In this document: positions 1-7,478 of the stretch, one piece after another
Numbering within the stretch: the first letter of the stretch is position 1
How the letters are laid out: every line of letters begins with the position of its first letter
Source: an uncultured Flavobacteriaceae bacterium
Lineage (GTDB): Bacteria > Bacteroidota > Bacteroidia > Flavobacteriales > Flavobacteriaceae
Reading direction: 5' to 3'
DNA: 43,292 nucleotides
NCBI GenBank assembly: GCA_947498845.1
Contig: CANMLX010000037.1
Span: 1 to 43,292 of the forward strand
The notes under the pieces: generated by a model
What the model saw: the letters and a program-made list of their open reading frames with translations, nothing else
The model's database searches: none
What the model was told of the DNA's origin: nothing
Position numbers and translations under genes: made by a program

Positions 1-78
1 CTAGCCAGCTAGTCTATCGTAATTATAAGTTGAATCTAACATGTTTATTGACTTTTATCTATGATTCTTAAATCGAAC
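1..78. repeat. Duplicated segment: right half of a palindrome plus an SRPBCC gene tail
   Basis: Positions 8-78 match 20879-20949 at a constant offset of 20871 with no gaps and about four mismatches. The segment holds the right arm of a palindrome (GCTAGTCTATCGTAATT); the left arm is cut off by the window edge apart from CTAGC. It also carries, on the minus strand, the last codons of the SRPBCC gene (EFDLRIIDKSQ, then a stop at 45-47). In-frame TAA at 84-86 shows that only about a dozen codons of the gene survive here, so this is a remnant and not a second gene. Confidence 0.8.
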
Positions 79-123
79 TCTGGTTAAATTATAATATATA
101 AAGTGGGTTTAAAGTAATTTATG

Positions 124-131
124 TAGTTTTG
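124..131 (+). promoter_or_regulatory. Candidate -7 box of smpB
   Basis: TAGTTTTG fits the Bacteroidetes -7 consensus TAnnTTTG. Its last base lies 7 bases before the chosen ATG at 138, so transcription would start at or next to the start codon. No clear -33 TTG is visible at the usual distance, which lowers confidence. Confidence 0.4.
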
Positions 132-137
132 CTCCCC

Positions 138-596
138 ATGCAAAAAACTGTTAACATACAGAATAAAAAAGCGCGATTTCAATATGAAATATTGGATAAG
201 TATACTGCTGGCATTGTATTAACAGGCACGGAAATAAAATCTATTAGAAGTAGTAAAGCTTCTATTGCTGAAAGTTTTTGTGAATTTAATGATCGTGGCG
301 AGCTTTTTGTGGTAAATATGACTATTGAAGAATATCTTTATGGCACGTATTACAATCATAAACCAAAAGCTACTCGTAAATTATTATTAAACCGTAAAGA
401 ATTAAAAAAACTGGAAAAAGAAGTTCAAAACACTGGACTTACCATTATTCCTTTGCGTTTGTTTATTAATGAAAAAGGCTATGCAAAACTAGATATAGCA
501 TTAGCTAAAGGTAAAAAGCTTTATGATAAACGAGAGACTATTAAAGATAGAGATAATAAACGAAATCTTGATAGAATTAAAAAAGCTTATAAATAA
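138..596 (+). CDS. smpB: SsrA-binding protein SmpB
   Basis: SmpB binds tmRNA (SsrA) and brings it to stalled ribosomes for trans-translation. The 152-residue product shows the family pattern: an N-terminal NKKARFQYEILDKY stretch, then VLTGTEIKSIR, a central beta-barrel region, the YAKLDIALAKGKKLYDKR segment, and a lysine/arginine-rich tail (RETIKDRDNKRNLDRIKKAYK region) that inserts into the ribosomal mRNA channel. Length is normal for the family. The ATG at 138 is preferred to a TTG at 129 because the conserved protein begins there and a TAnnTTTG box ends 7 bases upstream, implying a leaderless mRNA. No ssrA gene is visible nearby. Confidence 0.95.
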   Translation: MQKTVNIQNKKARFQYEILDKYTAGIVLTGTEIKSIRSSKASIAESFCEFNDRGELFVVNMTIEEYLYGTYYNHKPKATRKLLLNRKELKKLEKEVQNTGLTIIPLRLFINEKGYAKLDIALAKGKKLYDKRETIKDRDNKRNLDRIKKAYK

Positions 597-600
597 TTTA

Positions 601-624
601 AGAGGCTATTAACGCTCTGTTTTT
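601..624 (+). terminator. Possible weak intrinsic terminator after smpB
   Basis: AGAGGC and GCTCT arms (one bulged base) around TATTAAC are followed directly by GTTTTT, 4 bases after the smpB stop. The stem is short, so this is tentative. Confidence 0.35.
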
Positions 625-780
625 ATCTTAATTATTAAATTACAACTCAATTTCACTAACATGAAACGCACATGAGTTTTCATTATTTCAAATTCATAAA
701 AAGGAATGATTAAAATTTATGTACACTCCTGAATGCATTCAAATTTTTTGAAGATTCAGAAATCAAAAAATTTCAAACAG

Positions 781-1350
781 ATGAAACAACTACTTTTAAG
801 TATTATACTTGTTTTTGTACTTATTCCCTTAAATGCACAAGACGAATCTAAAAAAGACACTAAAAAAAAGGGCTTTGTAATTGATAGTACTAGTGTTTTT
901 AGTTTAGATAAAACTATAAAAACATTATATAAAACTATTTCTGCGGAAAAGAATCAAGATAGAAACTGGAAACAATTTAAATATTTATTTAAACCAGATG
1001 CTAAGTTAATCCCTGCTGGCAAAAACAACGAAGGCAAATACAATGCACGTTATTTAAGTCCAGACGACTATATAAAAAACTCCAGTAAATGGTTAAAAAC
1101 TAATGGATTTATAGAACGGGAAATACACCGAAAGGTGAATATCTTTGGAAATATAGCGCATGTGTTTAGTACCTATAAATGTTTTCATAACCAAAAAGAA
1201 AAGAAACCATTTATGAGAGGTATTAATAGTATCCAGCTATTAAATGATGGTAAACGTTGGTGGATTGTTAATATATTCTGGTCTCAGGAAACTAAAAAAC
1301 ACCCTATACCCAAAGCTTACCTACCTAGAAAAAAGCCTAAAAAAGAGTAG
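781..1350 (+). CDS. Secreted NTF2/SnoaL-like protein of unknown function
   Basis: The protein has 189 residues. It begins with a signal peptide (MKQLLLSIILVFVLIPLNAQ), which is why the ATG at 781 is chosen over one at 733 that would add a charged, non-leader extension. The remainder resembles the NTF2/SnoaL cone fold: an N-terminal helix (SLDKTIKTLYKTISAEK), a long middle, and closing strands with NSIQLLNDGKRWWIVNIFW. Such proteins bind small ligands or act as scaffolds; no catalytic residue can be assigned. It ends 3 bases before the next gene, so the two are probably co-transcribed. The basic C-terminus (PRKKPKKE) is unusual for a periplasmic protein. Confidence 0.7.
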   Translation: MKQLLLSIILVFVLIPLNAQDESKKDTKKKGFVIDSTSVFSLDKTIKTLYKTISAEKNQDRNWKQFKYLFKPDAKLIPAGKNNEGKYNARYLSPDDYIKNSSKWLKTNGFIEREIHRKVNIFGNIAHVFSTYKCFHNQKEKKPFMRGINSIQLLNDGKRWWIVNIFWSQETKKHPIPKAYLPRKKPKKE

Positions 1351-1353
1351 CTC

Positions 1354-1893
1354 ATGGGAAAGAAATTAGACGAAATTACGCCAGAATTACAAACGTTTAT
1401 TGAACAGCAAAAATTATTTTTTGTTGGCACAGCAGCTTCAGAGGGACGTGTAAATATTTCCCCTAAAGGTTTAGACTCCTTTCGTATTATTAATAAAAAT
1501 AAAGTCATCTGGTTAAATTTAACAGGAAGTGGTAACGAAACTGCTGCTCACCTTTTAAAAAATAATCGTATGACTATTATGTTTTGTGCTTTTGAAGGTA
1601 AACCACTTATTTTAAGGCTTTATGGTCAAGCAAAAATGTATCATGAAAGAGATATTGAGTACTCAAACTACATTGATAAATTCCCTAAAAATACAGGATC
1701 ACGGCAAATTATTGAAATATCTGTCGACTTAGTCCAGACGTCTTGTGGCTATGCAGTACCCTTTATGGATTTTAAAGAAGACCGTTTGCAACTATACTCG
1801 TGGGCAGAAAAACAAGGAAAAGAACGCATTAAAAACTACTGGAAAGAGAAAAATACTAAAAGTATTGATGGGTTTGATACGAATATACTTTAG
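1354..1893 (+). CDS. Pyridoxamine 5'-phosphate oxidase family (FMN split-barrel) protein
   Basis: A 179-residue protein with the layout of small FMN-binding split-barrel proteins: LFFVGTAASEGRVNISPKGLDSFRI near the N-terminus, then VIWLNLTGSGNETAAHLLKNNRMTIMFCAF, and a C-terminal SCGYAVPFMDF segment. Members bind FMN or other flavins or heme and usually reduce or sense small molecules; the substrate here cannot be told. It is not a canonical PdxH, which is longer and carries other substrate-binding residues. It follows the NTF2-like gene by 3 bases. Its TAG stop codon (1891-1893) is itself the first three bases of a 12-unit heptamer tract. Confidence 0.8.
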   Translation: MGKKLDEITPELQTFIEQQKLFFVGTAASEGRVNISPKGLDSFRIINKNKVIWLNLTGSGNETAAHLLKNNRMTIMFCAFEGKPLILRLYGQAKMYHERDIEYSNYIDKFPKNTGSRQIIEISVDLVQTSCGYAVPFMDFKEDRLQLYSWAEKQGKERIKNYWKEKNTKSIDGFDTNIL

Positions 1894-1974
1894 GCAGTAG
1901 GCAATAGGCAATAGGCAATAGGCAGTAGGCAATAGGCAATAGGCAGTAGGCAATAGGCAATAGGCAATAGGCAA
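1891..1974 (+). repeat. Heptamer tandem tract TAGGCAR x12
   Basis: Twelve perfect 7-bp units, TAGGCAA or TAGGCAG, in the order G A A A G A A G A A A A for the last base, filling 84 bp exactly. The first unit provides the stop codon of the preceding gene. Because 7 is not a multiple of 3, the tract puts a stop in all three plus-strand frames within 21 bases; the minus strand stays open and makes a spurious reading frame. Confidence 0.98.
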
Positions 1975-2219
1975 AAACTAAATATTTCGAACACGTCTAA
2001 CTCCTAATGATGTACAATCTAAAAATTAGTTTAACTATACGTAATGCAGAAGCCTAAAATCAATAATTCTAGTGTTAACACTTAGCCAAAGTTTATGTTT
2101 TGTTTTTATCTTTTCTAAAATACTAAATTTAATACTTTGGAGGCAAACCTAATAGGCAACTATTTTTCGATTAACCTTAACCCTCGCATTATCGCATAGG
2201 TATGTTATATGTAGTTATT
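1975..2219. other. Intergenic region without a recognised gene
   Basis: Together with the heptamer tract this makes a 326-bp gap between convergent genes. I find no coding signal. The only local structure is a perfect 12-bp palindrome, AGTGTTAACACT, at 2071-2082. Confidence 0.6.
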
Positions 2220-2570
2220 TCAAAGTTCAGTAAAGTATAGCATTCGCATTCCAACTGTTCTCGTTTCTATTAAACTTCCAGGAGCAAATCCAGAAAATGC
2301 ATTTTCTGCATATTTATTGTATTTTTTATTTTTGAATTTGAATTCACAATTCTGCCATAGTTTTTCGTCAAACAGAATATACTCCCATACATTATCTATG
2401 AGCACTACTTTATACGAACACCAAAACATATCAGTGAATTTCCAGTCAACAAGTTCACCAATAATTTTATCTTCATATTCAATATACCATCCATAATCTC
2501 TTCCAAAATTAGATTTTTTTAGTTCTTTTTTGTCTTTACGCTTTTTTAGATATTTAGATATAAATCCCAC
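2220..2570 (-). CDS. Hypothetical protein, 116 residues
   Basis: I do not recognise this family. The product starts with a strongly basic stretch (KYLKKRKDKKELKKS), followed by an aromatic-rich body (WYIEYEDKIIGELVDWKFTDMFW, then VWEYILFDEKLWQNCEF). There is no signal peptide or membrane segment. Small aromatic proteins of this kind in Bacteroidetes are often orphan immunity-like or accessory genes, but nothing here proves it. It stands alone, convergent with the gene at 1354 and with AT-rich flanks. Codon use looks normal for the window, and the ATG at 2568-2570 is the only sensible start. Confidence 0.6.
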   Translation of the reverse strand: MGFISKYLKKRKDKKELKKSNFGRDYGWYIEYEDKIIGELVDWKFTDMFWCSYKVVLIDNVWEYILFDEKLWQNCEFKFKNKKYNKYAENAFSGFAPGSLIETRTVGMRMLYFTEL

Positions 2571-2659
2571 TTATTTAAGTTCCTTATTATTCATTATAGA
2601 GAATTACATACAACAACTTATTATGAGTAAAAAACAACTAAAATAGTTTCAAAATACTT

Positions 2660-3301
2660 TTAATTTCTATCCTCCAGTAGAGGTACAAAGCGAAATTCTC
2701 CAAATTCATGTTGTTCAAATTCTTTAGTATCTTTTCTAATAAAAAGCGTCATAATTTGTACAGCATCTCCAACAGGAATAACAAGTCTTCCTCCAATTTT
2801 TAACTGACTCAATAACGGTTTAGGTACAAAAGGCGCTCCTGCTGTAACAATAATACTATCAAAAGGCGCTTCGTCTGGTAGCCCTTTATAACCATCACCA
2901 AATACAAGTTTTTTAGTACGATAGCCTAATTTTGGTAAAAACTTACTCGTTTTCTTAAATAATTCTTGTTGGCGTTCTATGCTATAAACTCTGACTCCCA
3001 ATTCACACAAAACAGCAGTTTGATAACCACTACCAGTACCTATTTCTAAAACTTTGTCTTGTGGTGTGATTTGTAATAACTCACTCTGAAAAGCAACTGT
3101 GTAGGGCTGCGAAATAGTTTGATCGGCAGCAATGGGAAATGCTTTATCTTGATAAGCATGATCTAAAAAACCAGAATCCATAAATAGATGCCTAGGAATA
3201 TTACCTATAGCTTCGAGTACTTTCACATCGCTTATGCCTTTAGCTTTTAATGTATTAACTAATTGTTGTCGAAGTCCTTTGTGTTTAAATGTATCTTTCA
3301 A
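2660..3301 (-). CDS. pcm: Protein-L-isoaspartate O-methyltransferase
   Basis: This enzyme repairs damaged proteins by methylating L-isoaspartyl residues with S-adenosylmethionine. The 213-residue product has the class I methyltransferase glycine motif (VLEIGTGSGYQTAVL), the family's DQTISQPYTVAF segment that holds the substrate, and DEAPFDSIIVTAGAP, which matches the post-II motif. Length is standard. The start is a TTG (3299-3301), giving MKDTFKHKGLRQQLV as expected for the family; no in-frame ATG is available upstream close by, although an ATA codon directly precedes it. It is divergent from the oxidoreductase at 3642, with a 163-bp palindromic element between them. Confidence 0.92.
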   Translation of the reverse strand: MKDTFKHKGLRQQLVNTLKAKGISDVKVLEAIGNIPRHLFMDSGFLDHAYQDKAFPIAADQTISQPYTVAFQSELLQITPQDKVLEIGTGSGYQTAVLCELGVRVYSIERQQELFKKTSKFLPKLGYRTKKLVFGDGYKGLPDEAPFDSIIVTAGAPFVPKPLLSQLKIGGRLVIPVGDAVQIMTLFIRKDTKEFEQHEFGEFRFVPLLEDRN

Positions 3302-3405
3302 TATGTTGGGAGGTTAGCAATGTTAAATTTAATCAAACATTTTAAAGCTAAAAACTATTTTGTAATTTTAATTTTAGCTATGAGAAAGCCATCTTTTTTA
3401 TAGAA

Positions 3406-3568
3406 TGAACTCATCTTGACTTTTTCTATTTCCTAAAAAATGGCTAAAATTCACCCACATTTCGTTGCTTTTTTCATTCGTAGCGCTGCTATGACTTTCA
3501 AAAAGCGCCTTATTTGGTCAAATTTTTAAACCATTTTCGGTTAAACACAAAAGGTCAAGATGAGTTCA
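3406..3568. repeat. 163-bp palindromic element with TGAACTCATCTTGAC ends
   Basis: The left end TGAACTCATCTTGAC (3406-3420) is repeated inverted and perfectly at 3554-3568. Similarity continues inward (for example AAAATGG in both arms), so the whole element is one long imperfect palindrome. The centre carries CGTAGCGCTGCTATG, a small GC-rich hairpin. No gene is encoded and no clear target duplication is visible. It is probably a MITE-like or structured intergenic repeat, lying between the divergent pcm and oxidoreductase genes. Confidence 0.8.
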
Positions 3569-3615
3569 ATTATAAATTTTGATTATAAATTATGATTAAG
3601 ATTTTCTAATTATGC

Positions 3616-3623
3616 TATTTTTG
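3616..3623 (+). promoter_or_regulatory. Candidate -7 box of the Gfo/Idh/MocA gene
   Basis: TATTTTTG matches TAnnTTTG and lies 18 bases before the ATG at 3642. A TTG at 3579-3581 is too far away for a normal -33 element, so only the -7 box is supported. Confidence 0.35.
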
Positions 3624-3641
3624 TTAAAAACGTAAAAGAAT

Positions 3642-4601
3642 ATGCTAAAAGTTGGGGTTCTTGGTGCTGGTCATCTTGGTAAAATTCATTTAAGACTTCT
3701 TAAACAATCAAAAAAATACAATCTAATCGGTTTTTATGATGCTAATACCGAAACAGCTAAAAAAGTTGCCGATGAATTTGGTTATACCTTATTCGATTCT
3801 ATCGACGAGTTAATTGATGCTGTTGATGTAGTAGACATCGTAACACCTACATTGTCTCACCACGAGTGTGCAATAAAAGCTGTTACCAAAGGAAAACATA
3901 TCTTTATTGAGAAACCAATTACCAACACAGTTATAGAAGCTGAAGAAATAAGAGCTTTAGTAGCTTTGCATAAAGTAAAAGGACAAGTAGGTCACGTAGA
4001 ACGTTTTAATCCTGCTTTTTTAGCTGTAAAAAGCGATATAAATTCACCTATGTTTATTGAAACACATCGCTTAGCTGAATTTAACCCAAGAGGTACCGAT
4101 GTTCCTGTTGTTCTTGATTTAATGATTCATGATATAGATATTATTCTAAGCCTTGTTAAATCTGAAATAAAACAAATTTCAGCCAGTGGTGTTGCTGTAA
4201 TTAGTGATACTCCAGATATTGCCAATGCACGTATAGAGTTTAAAAACGGATGTGTTGCTAACCTAACGGCAAGTAGAATTTCTCTTAAAAATATGCGTAA
4301 AGCACGTTTTTTTCAAAAAGACGCTTATATTTCGGTAGACTTTCTAGAAAAAAAGTGTGAAGTTGTAAAAATGAAAGATGCACCAGAAAATCCTGGTGAT
4401 TTTGATATGATTCTACAAAATGCTGAAGGTGCAAAAAAACAAATCTATTTTGATAACCCTAAAATAATGGAGAACAACTCCATTTTAGATGAATTAGAAA
4501 CATTTGCAGATGCTATAAATAACGATACAAAACCTATTGTTACCCTACATGATGGTACAGAAGCCCTTCGTGTCGCGAATATGATAATCAATCAGTTTTA
4601 A
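3642..4601 (+). CDS. Gfo/Idh/MocA family NAD(P)-dependent oxidoreductase
   Basis: A 319-residue protein with an N-terminal Rossmann fold (VGVLGAGHLGKIHLRLL, a GxGxxG dinucleotide loop), the family's FIEKPIT motif carrying the conserved lysine, and a C-terminal alpha/beta domain with VVLDLMIHDIDIILSLV supplying the usual Asp/His positions. Family members oxidise or reduce sugars, inositols or related compounds with NAD(P); the substrate cannot be inferred here. Length is normal. The next gene is 147 bases away across a 10-unit heptamer tract, so co-transcription is possible but not shown. Confidence 0.9.
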   Translation: MLKVGVLGAGHLGKIHLRLLKQSKKYNLIGFYDANTETAKKVADEFGYTLFDSIDELIDAVDVVDIVTPTLSHHECAIKAVTKGKHIFIEKPITNTVIEAEEIRALVALHKVKGQVGHVERFNPAFLAVKSDINSPMFIETHRLAEFNPRGTDVPVVLDLMIHDIDIILSLVKSEIKQISASGVAVISDTPDIANARIEFKNGCVANLTASRISLKNMRKARFFQKDAYISVDFLEKKCEVVKMKDAPENPGDFDMILQNAEGAKKQIYFDNPKIMENNSILDELETFADAINNDTKPIVTLHDGTEALRVANMIINQF

Positions 4602-4610
4602 AACACTGAA

Positions 4611-4680
4611 TGACTAATGACTAATGACTAATGACTAATGACTAATGACTAATGACTAATGACTAATGACTAATGACTAA
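4611..4680 (+). repeat. Heptamer tandem tract TGACTAA x10
   Basis: Ten perfect units fill 70 bp exactly, starting 9 bases after the oxidoreductase TAA stop and preceded by a degenerate CACTGAA. Each unit carries TGA and TAA, so all plus-strand frames are closed repeatedly. Confidence 0.98.
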
Positions 4681-4748
4681 GTTAAAACTATTAGTATAAA
4701 AACAAACATTTATAATTTATTATCAAATAATTACTAAAATTTAAACAT

Positions 4749-5639
4749 GTGAAAAATATAGCTGTAATTGGAGCAGGTACTATGGGTAATGGGATTGCTC
4801 ATACCTTTGCTCAAAAAGGTTTCAAAGTACAGCTGGTAGATATCAATAAAAAATCTTTAGATAAAGGACTTGCTACTATATCTAAAAATTTGGATAGGAT
4901 GATAGCTAAGGAAAAAATCACTGAAACAGAAAAACAAGATACCCTATCAAATATTTCAATATACACCACAATTGAAGAAGGTGTTAAATTAGTAGATTTA
5001 GTTATTGAAGCCGCTACAGAAAATTTAGACCTAAAGCTTAAAATTTTTAAGCAATTAGATAAAAGCTGCTCTAGTAATACTATTCTTGCTAGTAATACGT
5101 CTTCTATATCCATTACACAAATTGCAGCTGTTACTTCTAAGCCCAAACGCGTTATTGGAATGCACTTTATGAATCCCGTTCCAATAATGAAACTTGTAGA
5201 AGTTATTAATGGGTATAATACAGATAGAGCAATAACGCAAACCATCATGGCATTATCTAAAACCTTAGATAAAATTCCCGTAGAGGTTAATGATTACCCT
5301 GGGTTTGTAGCTAATCGCATTTTAATGCCTATGCTTAACGAGGCTATAGAAACGCTTTATAATAATGTTGCAGGCGTTAAAGAAATAGACACCGTAATGA
5401 AATTAGGTATGGGACATCCTATGGGCCCATTACAATTAGCAGATTTTATAGGATTAGATGTGTGTTTATCTATTCTTAATGTGATGTACAATGGTTTTAA
5501 AAATCCAAAATATGCACCTTGCCCTTTACTTATTACTATGGTAAATGCAGGTAAATTAGGCGTAAAATCTGGTGAAGGGTTTTACGATTATTCTAAAAAT
5601 AAAAAAGCAGAAAACGTTTCTAATCAATTTACTAAATAA
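4749..5639 (+). CDS. 3-hydroxyacyl-CoA (3-hydroxybutyryl-CoA type) dehydrogenase
   Basis: A 296-residue, single-domain enzyme that oxidises (S)-3-hydroxyacyl-CoA with NAD. Motifs are the NAD loop VIGAGTMGNGIAHTFAQKG at the N-terminus, ASNTSSISI, the catalytic-histidine region GMHFMNPVPIMKLVEVI, YPGFVANRILMPMLNEA, and GHPMGPLQLADFIGLD. Size and motifs fit the short 3-hydroxybutyryl-CoA dehydrogenase group, not the fused fatty-acid oxidation enzymes. The start is a GTG at 4749, overlapping an out-of-frame ATG. Its TAA stop overlaps the proposed ATA start of the following lipoprotein, which suggests translational coupling. Confidence 0.92.
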   Translation: MKNIAVIGAGTMGNGIAHTFAQKGFKVQLVDINKKSLDKGLATISKNLDRMIAKEKITETEKQDTLSNISIYTTIEEGVKLVDLVIEAATENLDLKLKIFKQLDKSCSSNTILASNTSSISITQIAAVTSKPKRVIGMHFMNPVPIMKLVEVINGYNTDRAITQTIMALSKTLDKIPVEVNDYPGFVANRILMPMLNEAIETLYNNVAGVKEIDTVMKLGMGHPMGPLQLADFIGLDVCLSILNVMYNGFKNPKYAPCPLLITMVNAGKLGVKSGEGFYDYSKNKKAENVSNQFTK

Positions 5640-6286
5640 ACTTTAACAAAATCCGTTATTTTATCTACTATATCGCTGTAATTTTCACTTTAATGTCTTG
5701 TAGGCCATCAGAAAAAAAGACTACTGTTTTGGTTAAAAGTGATATGAGCACTCCCCATCAAACAATACAAGATAGTTCCAATCAAAATAAATACCAGGTA
5801 TTATTCAAAAACAACCCTCAATATATTTCAAAAGGTTTTGATTATCCAGTAGGAAAACCCAATGCCAAAGGCTATTATAATGCGCAAATATTTCAAAAAA
5901 ACAACCATTTAGGAGATGACTGGAATGGTATTGGTGGTGGTAATACCGATTTAGGTGATCCTATTTATAGTATTTCGAATGGTTATGTTAGTGAAGTTAA
6001 AGATTATAAAGGTGGCTGGGGAAAGGTAGTTAGAATAATTCACCTGTATAAAAATGAGTTGTATGAGTCTCTCTATGCACATTGTGACACCATGGTAGTT
6101 CGAGAAAATACTTTTGTAAAAAAAGGAGAGCAAATTGCCAGAATAGGTAATTGTGATGGTGTATACTGGGCACATCTTCATTTAGAAATAAGAGACTCTA
6201 TTAACATGAATATAGGAGCTGGCTATTCTAAAATCACCAAAGGGTATTTAAACCCAAGTGATTTTATAAAAGGTAATAGACATTAA
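5636..6286 (+). CDS. M23-family (LytM-type) peptidase lipoprotein, proposed ATA start
   Basis: A predicted zinc endopeptidase acting on peptidoglycan cross-bridges, or a degenerate activator of such enzymes. The usual HxxxD and HxH zinc ligands are present (HLGDD at residues 91-95, AHLHLEI with H180 and H182), and YAH puts another histidine at 149. An ATG start at 5693 would give MSCRPS, cutting off a complete lipoprotein signal: reading from ATA at 5636 gives MNFNKIRYFIYYIAVIFTL, then lipobox LMSC with Cys22. No ATG, GTG or TTG lies in frame between the upstream stop (5633-5635) and 5693. The ATA overlaps the TAA of the dehydrogenase. ATC at 5651 is a weaker alternative start. The peptidase call is firm; the exact start is inferred. 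Confidence 0.8.
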   Translation: MNFNKIRYFIYYIAVIFTLMSCRPSEKKTTVLVKSDMSTPHQTIQDSSNQNKYQVLFKNNPQYISKGFDYPVGKPNAKGYYNAQIFQKNNHLGDDWNGIGGGNTDLGDPIYSISNGYVSEVKDYKGGWGKVVRIIHLYKNELYESLYAHCDTMVVRENTFVKKGEQIARIGNCDGVYWAHLHLEIRDSINMNIGAGYSKITKGYLNPSDFIKGNRH

Positions 6287-6315
6287 AATTGTATAAAAAA
6301 TATCTTATCAACTAA

Positions 6316-6475
6316 TACCAATTTTGCTATAAAATGAGGTATAAATAATTTGAGTTATTTTACAGGAGTTCAAAGCATAAAAATCAAGCATAGCCTTAGC
6401 TACGGTTTATTTTTTTAATGCAGAAATCATGTAAAAGAAACGAATTATATGTCGCATTTTATGGTAGAATTGGTA
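6316..6475. mobile_element. 160-bp palindromic element, TACCA family, copy 1
   Basis: Ends are TACCAATTTTGCTATAAAAT and, inverted, TACCAATTCTACCATAAAAT. Inward similarity continues over nearly the full arm, making one long imperfect palindrome. The core reads AAGCATAGCCTTAGCTACGG followed by TTTATTTTTTT. It is flanked by TAA (left) and TTA (right), and the right TTA is shared with copy 2. No coding capacity. Confidence 0.85.
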
Positions 6476-6478
6476 TTA

Positions 6479-6639
6479 TACCAATTCCCAAATGAATTTA
6501 CTGAGTTAAAAAGTGTCTTTTGAAATTCTATCTTCAACATAAAAAAGAACCGTAACTACGGCTATGCTTATTTTTTCTGCCTCGTATAATTCCAAAATCT
6601 ATCATTTTTCTTTACAATATATTCATTTTAGAATTGGTA
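6479..6639. mobile_element. 161-bp palindromic element, TACCA family, copy 2
   Basis: Directly follows copy 1 in the opposite orientation. Ends are TACCAATTCCCAAATGAAT and, inverted, TACCAATTCTAAAATGAAT. The core on the minus strand is AAGCATAGCCGTAGTTACGG, containing a clean CCGTA/TACGG hairpin. A TTA triplet flanks both sides (6476-6478 and 6640-6642), consistent with a 3-bp target duplication. Confidence 0.85.
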
Positions 6640-6705
6640 TTATTATGCTTAAGCTGATAATGCCTTGTCCTAGTAGCTATTATCTTATAGAAATTTTTAT
6701 TTTAT

Positions 6706-7275
6706 CTAAAACCTATACCCTATTCTAAAATTAAGATTAACAACAACACCACCTTTTTTATCATTAGTTAATACATTATTACTATCAATATTATTACCAT
6801 ATCCAATTCCTAAACCTGTTTCGTACATAAAATGCTTACCAATATTTCGACGCATTCCCCAAGTAGGCACTATAGCAATACTCCCTAAAACATCTACATC
6901 TTTAACAGTAGAAATAGTAAACCAATCTGGCGAGTATGTTGTCGCTATCGAAAAAAAGTTTCCACTATTTCCATCTATTCGCTTTGACTTCTTTTGTCTT
7001 TTATTTAAATTATAATACCAACGAGGTTCTAAAGTAATAGAAGGGACAAAAACAAGTCCATCCTTATTAAAATGTTCTTTTGACAAAATAAAAGCATCTA
7101 GACCAACTTCACTCCTCAAAGCAAATTGATTTGATAATTTAGATTCGTTATGTACCCATACACCTAAAAGACCTGTTTGAATACCAAAAATCGACTTTTC
7201 TACACTTGCTGTATTTTGGGATTTTGCAATTAAAGTTAATGCACAAAAAATTAAAGTAAGTGAAAATTTTTTCAT
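6706..7275 (-). CDS. Putative outer-membrane beta-barrel protein
   Basis: A 189-residue protein with a clear signal peptide (MKKFSLTLIFCALTLIAKSQ). The mature part alternates hydrophobic and polar residues in short strands typical of a small outer-membrane barrel (FSIATTYSPDWFTI, SIAIVPTWGMRRNIGKHFMYETGLGIGYG) and ends in the strand VVNLNFRIGYRF, whose terminal phenylalanine is the usual barrel-assembly signal. The family and cargo are not recognised. It is a single gene: divergent from yggS, and separated from the M23 gene by the two TACCA elements. Confidence 0.7.
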   Translation of the reverse strand: MKKFSLTLIFCALTLIAKSQNTASVEKSIFGIQTGLLGVWVHNESKLSNQFALRSEVGLDAFILSKEHFNKDGLVFVPSITLEPRWYYNLNKRQKKSKRIDGNSGNFFSIATTYSPDWFTISTVKDVDVLGSIAIVPTWGMRRNIGKHFMYETGLGIGYGNNIDSNNVLTNDKKGGVVVNLNFRIGYRF

Positions 7276-7442
7276 TTTATACTATTTTATTTATTAGAAT
7301 AGCTCACCCAATATCATTAACCATACCACGATTAAAAAATCAGTACATAAAAAACACAAACACCTTATTTTAAACACAATAAAAACAATTTTATTAAAAA
7401 AATGAATTTAAAACACCTCATATCTCAAGCCTTATCTTACAC

Positions 7443-7473
7443 TTGTTTCTAGTTGTATTATAAAGTATTTTTG
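7443..7473 (+). promoter_or_regulatory. Bacteroidetes-type promoter of yggS
   Basis: TTG at 7443-7445 and TATTTTTG at 7466-7473 are separated by 20 bases, matching the TTG-N(17-23)-TAnnTTTG consensus. The ATG lies 5 bases after the box, so the transcript is expected to be leaderless or nearly so. This is the best promoter in the window. Confidence 0.65.
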
Positions 7474-7478
7474 TATTT

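Noticed and set aside
1792..1974. Minus-strand open frame with repeating LPTAYCL
   Set aside because: It is a translation of the heptamer tract plus the antisense of a real gene; the tract simply has no stop on that strand.
2071..2082. Perfect palindrome AGTGTTAACACT as an operator
   Set aside because: It lies between convergent genes far from any start codon and occurs once in the window, so chance is a sufficient explanation.
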